48,428 nt of DNA from Polytrichum commune (lineage: Eukaryota; Streptophyta; Polytrichopsida; Polytrichales; Polytrichaceae): contig OX485804.1 in NCBI GenBank assembly GCA_950295325.1, positions 53,136,001 through 53,184,428 on the forward strand, in the 5' to 3' direction. The position numbers and the translations under genes are program-made. Shown piece by piece: positions 23,767 to 35,680 of the stretch. Numbering within the stretch: position 1 is the stretch's first letter; each line of letters starts with the position of its first letter. The notes beneath the pieces were generated by a model. The model searched no databases, had not been told where the DNA came from, and was given only the letters and a program-made list of their open reading frames with translations.

Positions 23767-23860
23767 GATTTGGGCAAACCAACCCATACACTCGTTCCTT
23801 GTTGGAACCCTATACCCTTGCCTCCAAGGAACCAATGTACGGGTTGGTTCGGCCCAAATC
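23767..23860. repeat. Imperfect foldback, arms about 35 bp
   Basis: GATTTGGGCAAACCAACCC at the left pairs with GGGTTGGTTCGGCCCAAATC at the right, and CCTTG/CAAGG continues the stem. A second smaller hairpin follows at once (TTAATTTGAGAC...GTCTCAAATTAA). Copied at 44731-44824. Confidence 0.7.
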
Positions 23861-24266
23861 ACTATATTCGTTAATTTGAGACTTTCTCTTGTCTCAAATT
23901 AATATATGGACCACAACAACATGGTCTAATGTTTGGGTCGTCCTACCTAAACCATCTTGATATGAGTTCTTAATTGGGTTCTTGATATGAACACCCGCTT
24001 CAAAGTATTTGCATCTTACAATATTCTCCAATATTTGTGTGATTTTATCCATGTTCTTATATTTGTAACTGTCTCAAAATGCCAAAAAAGTCCCAAATTA
24101 ACGAATAGAATGATCCAGCCTAGTTTGAAGGTGCATTTTGAGTGATTATTATTAAGTGTAGGTGACTTACCCATAAGAACTTACAGGTGCAATTCTATAT
24201 TGCAAAATCACATATATATATATAGACTCCGGTGGTATACGTTGTAAGTATGGAGTCGTACATTAG

Positions 24267-24335
24267 AAGAAGAAGTATTAAATTGTTGGAAGAGGAAGTA
24301 TTAAATTGTTGGAAGAAGAAGTATTAAATTGTTGG
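24267..24335. repeat. 23-bp unit repeated three times
   Basis: The unit AAGAAGAAGTATTAAATTG plus TTGG occurs three times head to tail; the middle unit has one A-to-G change. The copy at 45231-45299 is identical. Confidence 0.9.
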
Positions 24336-25391
24336 GTGTTGAAGTCCAGTACCAAATGTCTGCCCCAGCCATGTCAAAGGACTTTGAGGGTTACGGCTTC
24401 TCGTTTTTGGACGACCGTACCCAGTTGCTGAAAGAACCATCGGCTGGAACTTAATCAGTCAGTCAGGTAGATTGATAGATAGATAGAGAGATAGTACCCT
24501 AAATAGTCCTGTCGGTGTAGGTGGAAAATTAGTGTGGAAATAAGTAACGTGGTTACACTAATTTTCTAGTTAAGGTGGACTGAATATGGGTCCAAGATCC
24601 CACGTCTTCCCTTAAGTTTTCATCAAGATTTTGACCAACACATTGAATATTAGTTTAGGGATAAAAGTAGCACAAAATAGAATAATCATCCACCTTGTTT
24701 GTTTAGAAGAAAAGAACAATTAAGGTGGTCCACGCTGATTTTCTATTAGAAATTTAGCGTGAGTTGAAAACTAATATGGGCCCGTGGTAATAAGACTATA
24801 TTGTTTACCTTCACATTTTAGAAACAATTCTTACATGGATGGGAAACTTTCCATGTGACATAGAATAGTTACTCTTCCATTTAACTATGTACATCATGTA
24901 TTGTTAGTTAACCTGGGGGGGGGACTGGACAAACACTACATAAAAAAGTAAAGGGCATTGACAAATTAAGGCTTTCAAACTTCAGCTTGTAATAAGAGTA
25001 TAATAAGAGTATCAAATGTAATTGTAAGGTATGATGAGATATAACCGATGATTCTTATTGAATAGGGTTCATAAGATCTCTTATTGTGTCCTACAACCTT
25101 TCATAACATTATTCAGATTCATATTAGTGTTTATTTTGAATGTGGGGAATATTTGGAAATACTACATGAAATATTGTCAATTCCACATAACATTTTTATG
25201 GATCTAAATAATGTTATGCTTATTTCTTTATATGTCTATTTCCCACAAAGGTCAATCATGTCAACCGAGGAATAATTGGATTCATCTTTATAATTTTCCT
25301 CAACAAGACTAAATCTATTGAGAAAATATGGTTTATTTAAAGATAAAAAGTTTCCTATTATAAAGCTTGTGTTTCCCAGTATGATGGTTAG

Positions 25392-28300
25392 TGTCGTGGC
25401 CTGGGTTTTCCTGATTTCTCAATTAACCTTGTTGGTAGGTTAAAAGAATAATACGGACGTAGGAAAATATGATAGGTAGAGTAATTGGTAGGCATATTGT
25501 TAGGTGAGTTCTTTAGAAGAGAGAAGAAAAATAAAAATCCTTGAAGTAGTTAAAAACATCAAATTAAGTTAGTATTAGGAATTTCACTTTGGATGGAAAC
25601 CCTAGGACGGAGTGGACCACACATGCAATAGCGGGCCGCAGCAATCATGGTGACCCAATCCCGGAAGAGGACCTCGGACAAGCCGGTAGCCCTCCGCAAG
25701 GTACATGTTTTCATGCCCACCGGCCGAGAGGAGGGTAAGGAGCTTGAGGCGGATTTGAGATGCATGGGATGCCTTGGGTTATTGAAAAAGTCTTGGAGAG
25801 TACGACGTGAAGAAATGGTGAGGGAGTTAGTCACCGGGGAGGTGAATCAGGTTTACGCTTCCACCATCCGGGGCCGACCGGATAGGTGGAATGAGGAACT
25901 TTGGAGTGGGGTTTACGGGTTCAAACAAAAAGGAGAAGGCATGGCCGTAAAGAAAGAGGATTACATCCGGGACAAGTTCTCCCAGAAGTTGGACCCCAAG
26001 TATGGCTACTATGTGAGGGATTGCAATGACAAGAAAAAAAAAAAGATGTTGGCTTTCTTGGTACCCATTTTGAGCCCGGAGAAGCCCTACTATATCACTC
26101 TCACCCTTGCTACCACCTTGCTTCTAGCCTACTCCGAAAAGAAGGTGGTGAATTGAGAAAGTATCATTGGGGAGTTGGTGCACATGTTGGCAGCTAACAC
26201 CAAGCGCGGACAGCCCTTCTACATCGGACATTTCTTCTTCCATCTTTATGAGCACGAAAACTTGCTCAGAGATGAAGATGAGACCCAATGGACCGGACAT
26301 CAGATCATGCTAGAGCTCTAGACCACGGCCTTAGAACCAGAAATGGACCCAGAAAACTCCAGGAAAGAAGATGCGGTGGAATTCAGTGATGAGGAGCGGC
26401 TTGTGTTCAAGCGAAACTGATAAGAAGAAATTCAGCGACGCGGACTAGGTCCGCCACCAAGGCCGGAGGAGAAGGAACATCCACCTTCACCTTAAAGGAT
26501 AATCCGGTGGATTCCATTATCCGCGACCTGGAAGGAGTAAGGTCCCGGATCCCGGTGCCAAGAAAAATGTGCACTATTCGGTAAGCACGGGGCTCCTTTT
26601 TTTATGGTAATATTTAAAAATTTATAGTACTTTTCCTTTATCCTACATCCTTGTTGTAAACTCTCAATGTTGTCCTACTAAACTTCAGAATAGTATAACC
26701 CTCACGTAACTCACTTTCTTCAAATAAAACTTAGTACACTTATTAAGTACCTTACTAAAACTATTCACACCAAATTTCAACACAAACGGAGCTCATACTA
26801 AAACGTTATGCATGTTTTTCTAATTCTAACTTCCTAGCATGAATGTTATGGTATAACATCCAGACATTAAAACTCTAATAATTTCTAACCATTAAGTCCA
26901 ATCAATCTCAAATTTTGACACATAATAGATAGATAAGATCAGAAGGTAGTGTCAAAGTTTTGTAGCCATAGCTATAATACTAAAAAATATCCATATTTTC
27001 AAACCTTGTTATCCTAGTTGTCTTAGTTCCTAGACACCCTTCACTTCAACTTTTTACAACTTTTTCTCTCCAAAGACTGAAGCTTCCAAATTTTTACCTC
27101 AACTTTTATATCTCATAAAGAGCATCCTCTCAAATTTTCATAACAATCGAATACTCTAATCATCCACAATTCACAAATCCTTCATTTCAAAGTTCTGTCC
27201 ACTTAATAATAAATGAAACAATACAAATAGTGTACTTAGTGCAACCTAATCATTCTAAAATTTTCACCCCCTCACCTTCTTGTATAGATTAGTTTCCTGA
27301 ATTCTTTTTCTTCTCAAAATGCTCAAAGTTCTTTCAACTCTACACAAGTACCAACTCCAAATGCTAAAGTTAACATTTCCTTAACACACTTCTAACATCC
27401 CTTAAATATTCTTCTTCCTTGCCCCCTTCGGCCAATAGAAAATCATTGGGGTAAAGATCTCTAGAACCCCAAGTGGCTAACTAATAGGAGACATTTTGGG
27501 TGGAAGGTTTTTAGAACCCTTATCTTGCTAGAATTAGGAAAGGTTTGGGTTAAAGGTTTCTAGAACCCTTATCCCGCTAGAAAAGGAGAGTTTTGGGTTA
27601 AAAGCTAATTCGGCAAGCCAATAGGAAAGTTCGAGTTTAAGGCTTCTAGAGACCTTATCCCGCTAACAAATAAGAAACTAAAAGATTAGGCCTTCTAGAC
27701 CCCTAGGTAGTTAGGTAACAATCCGCCGATAAATCCTATCTTTTCCAAATCCTACCTACCACATCCATTTACCAAGTCACCCGGTCTTGAACTTAAGACC
27801 GGTTCTCAATTTAAACAACTAACTTACATCATCATATAAATATCAATTTAGAAATAACAATAACATATAAAATGCCTAAGTTCTAACTAGTAGTCAGCCC
27901 ACATCACGACAGCAGAATATGAGCTGCAGATGCAACAGGTGGGAGAAATGGTGGGCAACCCTCCGCGGGGAAGTCTAGTTGCCGCGATACAAGAGGCCAT
28001 CCAAGATCCACGCTGACTGAGGGAGCTGGAAGGTAAGGTGGACCACCTTACTGTGGAAAATCAGAGGACTACGGAGCAACTGCGGAAGTTGGAGGCGGAG
28101 CGACGAGAGCTCCTGAAACACGTGAAGGAGACCACCATCACGGTGCAGAAGGTAAATGACGTGGTGGGTATACCGGAGGATGTATTGCTGAAGGCCAAGA
28201 TGTTTGACACGAAATTGAAGAATGCGGGCCACATTTCCGGGATGGAGATGGTTACCTTCGTCATGGATCAAGGGAAGTAAGATGGACGCATCCTTGAAGC

Positions 28301-30560
28301 CAATGAAAGCCCTCGTTGCTAGCTGCACGGAGTTGTTTCCAGTCAGGGTAGAGTCATCGGAGGATGGGAAGACCTCATCTAACTACTCTGACTTGATCCC
28401 TCATTATGTGGTGGAAATTCAGGGAGCCGCGGTAGGAGGTGGAATCCAACAGGTGGAAGAGGAGGACCAAATGGAAGACATCGCGGCGTTCACGACCCCA
28501 CCTGTTTCCGCTACTAAGGTAGTGGTTCCCAATGCCACTCCAATTTCATCCACTGTTGGGAAGGAAACTCTGGATGGCTGGCACGTGGTAGAGGCAACAC
28601 CACCAAGCCCTCCCTTGACCTTCCATGTGATTTCTAGGGCACCGCTGGCACCACCACTTGCGTCGGGATTCCAGCTGGACGGCCCGCTAGCAACCCCACG
28701 TGCACCGGATGTTGCGGAGACAGGGGACCACGCATGAGTGATTCCCGGGCCAAATGCTCACGATGTGCAAGTGGCACCACCACTTGCGCCATTTTTGGCA
28801 ACGAACAGAGCGGACCGCAGCGAAAGGCGGAAGAAGAAGGAGGAGGCTAAATTGAAGAAGAGAAATGATAGAGAGTAGGTTTTAGTTAGCGGTTTTTGGG
28901 TGGTTTTGGCAAGTAGTTAGGTGGCCCTGAGTTGTGTGCTTCGTTGTTTCTTTGTTTAGGCTCTGACTTCTTAATGAAGATGATTGTCATGACTGCCACG
29001 TGGCCCGTGATGTTCATCATAGAACCCATGGCACGTGGGTGTTTGTTAGGTTTAAAAAGGAGAATACTTCGGTGTTTCTCTCACCATTTTGCAATACAAA
29101 TGTTCTTTTGTTCAATTCAGACCTTATGTTTTACTCCACCTTCGGTTTGAGTTGAGTCTTGAGTCCATGTGTAATGCAAGTGGTCCCTCCTTCCCCTACT
29201 TGAGGTTTCTGAGTTTTCCACCTTTCACTATCATTGTCTAGGTTAGTTAGGTTAGTATTTTGTGATAGGACAAGGGGTCAGTAATATCCCGAGGTGCGTG
29301 TGGTTAAAACGCCCCTGTTTGAGCCGGTGATGGGTGGAGGAACCTTAAGCACGGAAAGGAGGAAAAGATTGGACGAGCAAGGGGAAAGAACCCCACCATG
29401 GGGTTGTTGGGCAAGGGGAGTTCCACACACACAGTAGGTTCTTCCCCACTTAGTCCGTCCAACTAGGGACCGACGTTGAGCAGAAGTAGATAGACCTATC
29501 CAATAGTAGGGGGAGGGTTCTGGTTTACGCCATCCGCTTGTCGTGACCTGGAGGTAGACATACCGATGAGCAGTAACGGATTGGTCTAGAACACTCATGC
29601 ACCTGCCGCGACCTGGGGCTTGGTTCCCACCGCGGATGGTAGGCGTGGTAGCCTTATCCCTATGTTAGCCCCGCTGTCACAGAAATAAGCAGACCCTGGG
29701 TCCTATCATATGTGACCTGTGGAACAATACAAGCTACCCATTGTGAGGATAGGAGCGAAGATGTTGCGTTTCCACCTTTCTCGAGGGAGGGTTCGGTTTC
29801 CGCGTGTGGTATAGTGGAAATTGTGTCATCACGGAAACTGGATTAGGCTGGTTTTGTAGACCCAAAACTTCCTCCACCTTTCCCCCCGTCAAAGGGGGTG
29901 GCACGTGATGAATACCTGAGTGGGACACCTTCTCGAGGGAGGGTTGCCCCCAACATAACACCAGTCTAAGGGAGTAGTAGTTAGGAGGAGGAAATGGAGA
30001 TAGGGAGACAACCCTGAGAAATCAAACCAAAGGGCGAAATCTTGATGAACAACTACCAAGTCTCTCTGAGCATTCTAGCCTAAAACACTAGAATTATTAT
30101 TCTTGGGACACAGTCAAAAATCTAGCGGATAGTGGAAATACAGGTTAGATCCGCTACCTCTATCTCGGAAACCTTATCCCAGAAGTCATGACCCGTAATA
30201 AGGAATCTTAGAACATAGTGTATATAGTTGTTCTACTATGGATTCAGGACACAGAGTCTATTGTTGTCACTACTCTAGGGTGGGAGCTTGTCCATATTTT
30301 GTGTTGTGTTCCCTACCTCGGTCCACTACCGGGAAAGCGGAAACTACAGTGCTATAATTTCCGTAATATCCCGGATTTCTTAATCCGATTTGTGTTATCT
30401 TAGTTTCTGGTGTTTCTTGTGTCTGTGTTTGTCAAAGATTTCCTCTCTCTTGTGTTGTAAACAACCGCAGGTTCTTCGTGGGAACGAACTTGGCGCGGCT
30501 GTGACGTTTTACGCGTTTATCAGGTCAATTTAATGAATACGTTACCACCGTGCTACGACA
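25392..30560 (+). mobile_element. 5169-bp TG...CA insertion (solo LTR or LTR-derived element)
   Basis: It begins TGTCGTGGCC and ends GCTACGACA, so the outermost six bases are inverted repeats. It is flanked by the 5-bp duplication GTTAG (25387-25391 and 30561-30565). The paralogous copy of element Y has an unoccupied site at 46351-46355 (CTTAG). I could not find a pair of direct LTRs inside, so it is either one very long solo LTR or a non-autonomous LTR-class element. It carries a decayed two-part coding region (25647-28878). The 3' third (29.2-30.5 kb) is non-coding with small repeats such as CTCGAGGGAGGGTT. Confidence 0.75.
25647..28878 (+). pseudogene. Decayed element-borne gene, probably two exons
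   Basis: An open frame from ATG 25647 encodes 169 residues (MVTQSRKRTSDKPVA...). It continues in the same frame past an in-frame TGA (26154-26156) and a later TAG near 26320 with protein-like sequence (PFYIGHFFFHLYEHENLL). It then shifts frame near 26420 into a basic, Ser/Thr-rich stretch. A donor GTAAGC at 26581 opens an AT-rich 1.3-kb gap that ends near 27.9 kb. After it comes a charged, probably coiled-coil frame (EQLRKLEAERRELLKHVKE), broken by one upstream TGA near 28016. Another frame shift near 28280 leads into a Pro/Ala-rich tail to 28737, and a Lys-rich end (RRKKKEEAKLKKRN) to 28878. It resembles plant transposon-associated reading frames, but I cannot name the family. Higher G+C than its surroundings marks it as former coding DNA. 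Confidence 0.6.
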
Positions 30561-31406
30561 GTTAGTGTGGAAAATTAGGCCAAAGATTGCAACACTTTAT
30601 CTTCCCGCAAAGAGGTACTTGATAATCACACTTAGGAAAGAGGGTCATAATTGCATATTTTCTCTCTGCACCCACTTCTTTGTCATATAGAAAACATGCT
30701 ATTAGTGCAAAATGCTTAGCAAATCCAAATTGTGCCCATAGCCACTTTCCCCGCAATTTTTAGAGCTCATATGAATATGATCCTATTCATTGCCAAAGTG
30801 AAGAATCTCTAAGTTATTAAATGATCATATAAGTCTTCCCCCCTCCCCCCCAAAAAAATGAAAAGAAAAACCTTTGCTAAGATGAATTCACAATAGTGCA
30901 AACTGAATTTCATGATTTTACGAACCAATTTAGCAATAGGTTCTACCAATTTCAATGGAATCATGAACCAAGTTCACTACATAGACAACCAATTTAGCTT
31001 GAACTTTCCACCAATTTCATTACATGTTCTAAACAATCTCATGATTTGGCACCCATATTCACAATGTCACAAAAACAATTTCATGAATTATATAACTTTA
31101 TTTCACAAAGAACGGCACATCATGTACAAGATTCTCCCAATCACTCCCCACGACTAGCTCTACCAAAATTTTGATTGACCTCTCTTATCCAACCTAGCAT
31201 CATGTTTGCGATGTTTTGCTTGTTCATCATCATTAATGTTTGTGTTGCTTGCTTCAATATACAATAATCAAAGACTAGAGAAGAACCAACACTACTTGCT
31301 TCATGCTTTGAGGTATTATAATGAAAACCAAAGAAAAATTGACGTCAAAGCCAGAGGCTTCCAGATATTATATTATAGTAATCCATTATATTATAGCATG
31401 TCCTGA

Positions 31407-31645
31407 AATTAATATTCAATTTGTTGATCAAAAATCTTGATGAAGACTTAGGGGAAAACTTGGGATTTTGGACATACGTTAAGTCCACCTTGACTAGAAA
31501 ATTAGTGTACCCACATTAATTATTTCCACACTAATCTTCCACCCACACTAATAAGACTATTTAAGGTACTATCTATCTATCTATCTATCTATCTACCTAC
31601 TTGGACGATTGTAAGTTCCACCCGATGGTTCTATCAGCAACTGGG
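31407..31645. repeat. Right inverted arm of element Y with embedded (TCTA)n
   Basis: The complement of 24420-24655 with moderate divergence. The tetranucleotide run at about 31569-31597 is the mirror of the TAGA run near 24472-24495, so the microsatellite belongs to the arm itself. Confidence 0.7.
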
Positions 31646-32074
31646 ATGGAACCATATGTTTCCACATTCATGATTCAAGGCAAGAATATGCACTTAGATG
31701 TGACTAGGATGTGATTCATTACAAACTTGCCCAAGTTACGTATGATATACGCCATTTGATGTACAAATCAAATATGTTCTCTATAGAATGGCTTGATTGA
31801 CACAGATGGGCCTCGATTGGTTGACGTGTTTAATCAAGGGGTTGTTTACATCATGGACCATGGAGTTGTCTCATGTCAAAGGGCAGTTTTTCATGGTCAC
31901 ACTTTTATGGTCCAATTTCTGAAAAAATGCATTCTTAAAGTCTTTGGGCCCCTAACGATTTCATGATCCATGATGTAAATAGCCCCTAAGTGTATTGGCA
32001 CTAGAATTTCTACTTAAGGTAGAGGTTGCTTAAACCAACGCTTTAAGCAATTGCACATACATTTATGTGGTAAA

Positions 32075-32109
<35 letters not shown>

Positions 32110-32137
32110 AATCAATCTATTAATGTTAGCCGTTAAA

Positions 32138-32168
<31 letters not shown>

Positions 32169-33200
32169 AATCAATCTATTCATGTTAGCCGTTAAGCTAA
32201 ACATAAGTATGAGGCAAAAATAAGTAAGTCTCAATTGAACACACGATGAACACTCTAAGTCAAAACCACTAGCTTCCTTAAGCCGATCCCCAGGCCCCGT
32301 GTATGACAACCTTGCATATGATAAGGACCCGCTACCTTCATTGCTTGAAACCAACACAACATAGTTGGGTATTAGGCCCAAGCTGGATCAAAGCCCAACT
32401 AGTAACAGTGCACAAAGCCACATGGCCACCGTCATGATCCCACCATGTTCGGTTGCAAAACTATCACCTTGCATTTTTAGGTATTGACCCCCTTTGTGCC
32501 CATAAATAACCCCATGTGTGCTTTGTGAGGCTACCTCCATGGCTTTGTGAGTAGAATGGCTAGAACCGTCCCCCTTGGTGGGACGAATAGAATGGCTAGA
32601 ACAGGCACCGACAAGCCACCCTAAACCCACCTTGAACCAACCCAAGATAGAGTGGAGTGGAGTAAAATGAAATGCCAATATCTATCTATATTGCGCCCTC
32701 TCTCTCGCAACTTTTATTTTGTCCGGCCGATTACCTACCTACATGAGGTAGTGAAACCCGCTATGAAGCAACGCCACTTATGACACCTAAAACCGTCACT
32801 CTCTGAACCCAAGCACTCCTACACCACGAGGAACAGTTCGAGGTAGTAAAACGATGACGCTTGGGAAACGTTTATAGGTGTGGGTTCTGAGTAGGAGGCA
32901 GAACACCTAACATTGCATCACGCATAACCATGATCAACACTAGACCAACGGGCTCGCATTCATGTCAGTAGTTAGATACGGACGTTATTTTTCCCTATTC
33001 TTTCCTTTGTTGGTTTAGGGTACGGGTGTTGAGTTTCACACCCTCTTCCTCACACGAGCAAACGATGTCATGGTGATGCTTCAAGCTTGAGATGATGGGA
33101 AGGAACACAAATGTTACAGGCCCATCAGTAGGATCGGATTCTCTGGCCTGCTGCATGGGTTTTACGCATCATTAAATAAATAACCAACATCGGGCAATTC
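31646..33200. other. Gene-free stretch with duplicated (TCTA)n block
   Basis: A 60-70 bp block ATATTATCTATC...CAATCAATCTATT.ATGTTAGCCGTTAA occurs twice in tandem at about 32075-32193, each with its own (TCTA)n run. The 96-codon minus-strand frame at 32388-32678 has no recognisable features. Nothing else is supported. Confidence 0.5.
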
Positions 33201-33229
33201 CATGTGAATTTGAGTCCATTGGCCCTATC

Positions 33230-33425
33230 ATGTTCAAGAATCTTCTTGGTGCAGGGTGGGGTTTATTACCTACCTTGTGATGAGTGGGTTCTTGACTTCC
33301 TACCTACTTAGCTAATATTTTTCGTCAAGTAGAGAGAAAATTCACAACGGGAATTGAACCGCCAACCACTCCATTCGGAAATGGGTACTTCCCAACTATC
33401 ACCCGGTAGTTTAGGGTCATCTCAA
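33230..33425 (-). mobile_element. Possible SINE remnant
   Basis: On the minus strand GGTTCAATTCC (33360-33350) fits a tRNA-type polymerase III B box, preceded by AGTGGTTGGC. I could not find a convincing A box or a 3' tail. Confidence 0.2.
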
Positions 33426-33617
33426 ACCTAACACATCATTAATTTCGAAACCTGTATGTGAGTTGTGTGTGGTTAGGTTTGAATCTGCAACACTCACCAA
33501 AAAGATATGTGTTTAGAAGAGGTTGGAGTTTGTGGCCAGAATATGCTAATCATTCAACATGATCTTTTCTTTTTTTGGGAGGGGGGGGGGGCAATATGAC
33601 CGCTTAATGAGCATGGG

Positions 33618-33732
33618 AATGTTCACTTTGATGATTAATAAGATATTCATATGAGCTTTGAAAATTATGAAGCAATTGATTACGGGCACGATTTGGATAT
33701 GCTAATCATCTTGCACTGATTGTGTATTCCAG
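33618..33732. repeat. Dispersed repeat D, copy 1
   Basis: Shares GAT.ATTAATAAGATATT.A.ATGAG.TTTGAAAA and ATTTGGATATGCTAA-type blocks in order with 36186-36308. Non-coding. Confidence 0.55.
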
Positions 33733-34762
33733 ATCCTACAACGAGTAGGTGGAGAGAGAAAAAATATATGTGAGTAACACACGTCTACCTTAGTTGAGGT
33801 TAATCCGAAGAGACGAAAACAAATTCTTCCCACAAAAAATTGTCAAGAATAATTCAGTTCAACTCATAAGTTTATTAAAGACATATCAACGCTTCTTCTA
33901 ATAAATGTGATTGTAAGTATCTAAGCTTTGTAGACTTAGGATTGTTCCACAAACCGTTAGCCCATCCCATGTGTCCACTATGGGAAAAACATAACGTAAA
34001 CGTGTATGCTAGTGTTTTTTTTGGCAAAGAGGACTACATGGACAATAGAAATTCCGCTTCAACCTTGAAGAATCAATGAAACCTCGTGAGCTTGTTGTTC
34101 GCTTCCTAATTAGAGTCAAGGACACTTTGAACAACCCTACGTTACTACCCCCCCCCCCACCCCCAACCAATGGACTACATTTAAAAGGCACTCTCGACCG
34201 AGTACGGACCAATTGGCATTGGGAACAAGATTGGCCTTGGTCGCATTATAATTTAAAGAGAAGTGGTGGAGACGGCGAAAGTCAAGGGGTGGGGGGTTGA
34301 CCGGATGCTTTGGAGGTAATAGGAGGTACCTTACACCCAACCAACCAACAAGAAACCAACCAACCTCCCTCCCTCCGTAACTCCCCTTGTGTGGTACTTC
34401 CCTTTAATTTTTTCCTCCTCCTTCGTGCAATAACTTATCGACTTCATTGGACGCGCTCCGGCGGGCACCACGTAAAATGGGCACCTCGTCCGGAGCCAAA
34501 CGGAAGGGAGGGGTGGTCATCCACATTGGCTTTGGTTTTAGAGAGAGGGAGAGAGAGAGAGAGAAGGTTTTGGACCCATGGCCTTTAACCACAACACATT
34601 TCTGACACTCATATGTCTAAAAATAGAACGCGTCAAGGATGACACTACTTCCACAGGGCTGCAACGTGGGCTGCAAGCCTTCATGACACATGTGGAGGCT
34701 GCAAAACACTGTCATTTATGTATCCTTTTTGTGTTAGAAAGGACCCCCATCCCTTCTAGTGC
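33733..34762. other. Gene-free stretch with poly-C tract
   Basis: A C-run near 34148-34157 and a GA microsatellite near 34542-34562 stand out. Open frames overlap on both strands around 34.0-34.8 kb and do not resemble known proteins. Confidence 0.4.
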
Positions 34763-35680
34763 CATGACGTTGGGAGTCCCATATATGTGAGGAGACCGTG
34801 GGAACGTGCATGTTGACACTAAACTACTTCATAAACGCATTGACATTCAACACTTATTGACTTGTTGACACAAATTACACTTAATGACAAGTACACTCTA
34901 AACCTCGTCATGTCAACCTCCTTAATGTCACTTCTTCTCTTATATCCTGAAACCAGTGATCGGGGAAATTTTTGGGTATAATCGGTTGAGATCCTAGTGT
35001 TTGCAAGTCCAACCGGTTACATGTTGATGTCCTCCGGTTTTCCTCTATTAAATTGGGGTATATTCTATAAATCCCTCTAAAATGATCGGTAATTTTCCTA
35101 CAGTCTTGAACTTCAACTGGTTATTCCTCAAACTCAACCGGTTCATTTGTAACTAACTGCCGGTTCTCCTCGATCATTGCCTGAAACCCTAGGGAATGGA
35201 TGATTCTGAGTCTAAATCGCACTCCTTATTGTTACGTGTGCCTCCCATATATCACATATCTTGACATTAAAATAAACCGCTCAAGATTCAAACCACGTGC
35301 TTGTACACATCACGTTGTCGTCATTGTAGTTGTTGAGTTTTGGACCCATGATGTTGGGAGTCCCACATGAGGAGACCGTGGGAACGTGCATGTTGACACT
35401 AAACTACTTCATAAACGCATTGACATTCAACACTTATTGACTTGTTGACACTAAATACACTAATGACAAGTGCACTCTAAACTTCGTAATGTCAACCTCC
35501 TTAATGTCACTTCTTCTCTTATATCCTGAAATCCTAGGGAGCGGATGTTTCTAAGTCTAAATTGCACTCCTTATTGTTATGTATCCATCCCATATATCAC
35601 ATATCTTGACATCAAAATAAACCATTGAAGATTCAAACCACGTGCTTGCACACATCACGTTGTCGTAATTGTAGTTATTG
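34763..35680. repeat. Tandem duplication, units 34763-35335 and 35346-35680
   Basis: Both units run from GGGAGTCCCA..GAGGAGACCGTGGG-type sequence through TGACACTAAACTACTTCATA and TAATGTCACTTCTTCTC to CAAACCACGTGCTTG and ATCACGTTGTCGT. Unit 1 is longer because a 226-bp MITE is inserted in it. Divergence is low but visible. Confidence 0.88.
34954..35179. mobile_element. hAT-type MITE, 226 bp, inserted in tandem unit 1
   Basis: Terminal inverted repeats CAGTGATCGGGGA and TCCTCGATCATTG (complement CAATGATCGAGGA), with the CA(A/G)TG start common in hAT elements. The perfect 8-bp duplication CCTGAAAC lies at 34946-34953 and 35180-35187. The other tandem unit keeps the empty site (CCTGAAAT, about 35526-35533). 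The body carries repeated AACCGGTT-like blocks. Confidence 0.88.

Larger units (their letters stand above)
22363..25123 (+). repeat. Duplicated segment, copy A (2761 bp, apparently identical to copy B)
   Basis: Matches 43327-46087 at a constant offset of 20964 with no difference in the lines I compared, including the lengths of a 9-G run and a (TA)n run. The segment holds half of the two-unit repeat, the inverted-repeat cluster of 22.9-24.1 kb, a 23-bp triplet repeat and the left part of the long-TIR element. It contains no gene I can support. Confidence 0.9.
24420..31645. mobile_element. Long-TIR element Y, copy A, interrupted
   Basis: Inverted ends of about 240 bp: the left arm starts CCCAGTTGCTGAAAGAACC (24420 on) and the right arm ends GGTTCTATCAGCAACTGGG (31645). 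The arms share the TIR core CCACCTTGACTAGAAAATTAG and a TAGA/TCTA simple repeat. Removing the 5.17-kb insertion leaves about 2.05 kb. No transposase is seen; the interior is AT-rich with recurrent CCAATTTCA. A Mutator-like or foldback origin is possible, but I see no 9-bp target duplication. Confidence 0.65.

Noticed and set aside
29530-29560. TTGTCGTGACCTGG as the start of a 3' LTR of the 5.17-kb insertion
   Set aside because: Only about 13 bases resemble the element start TGTCGTGGCCTGG, and the following sequence does not match.
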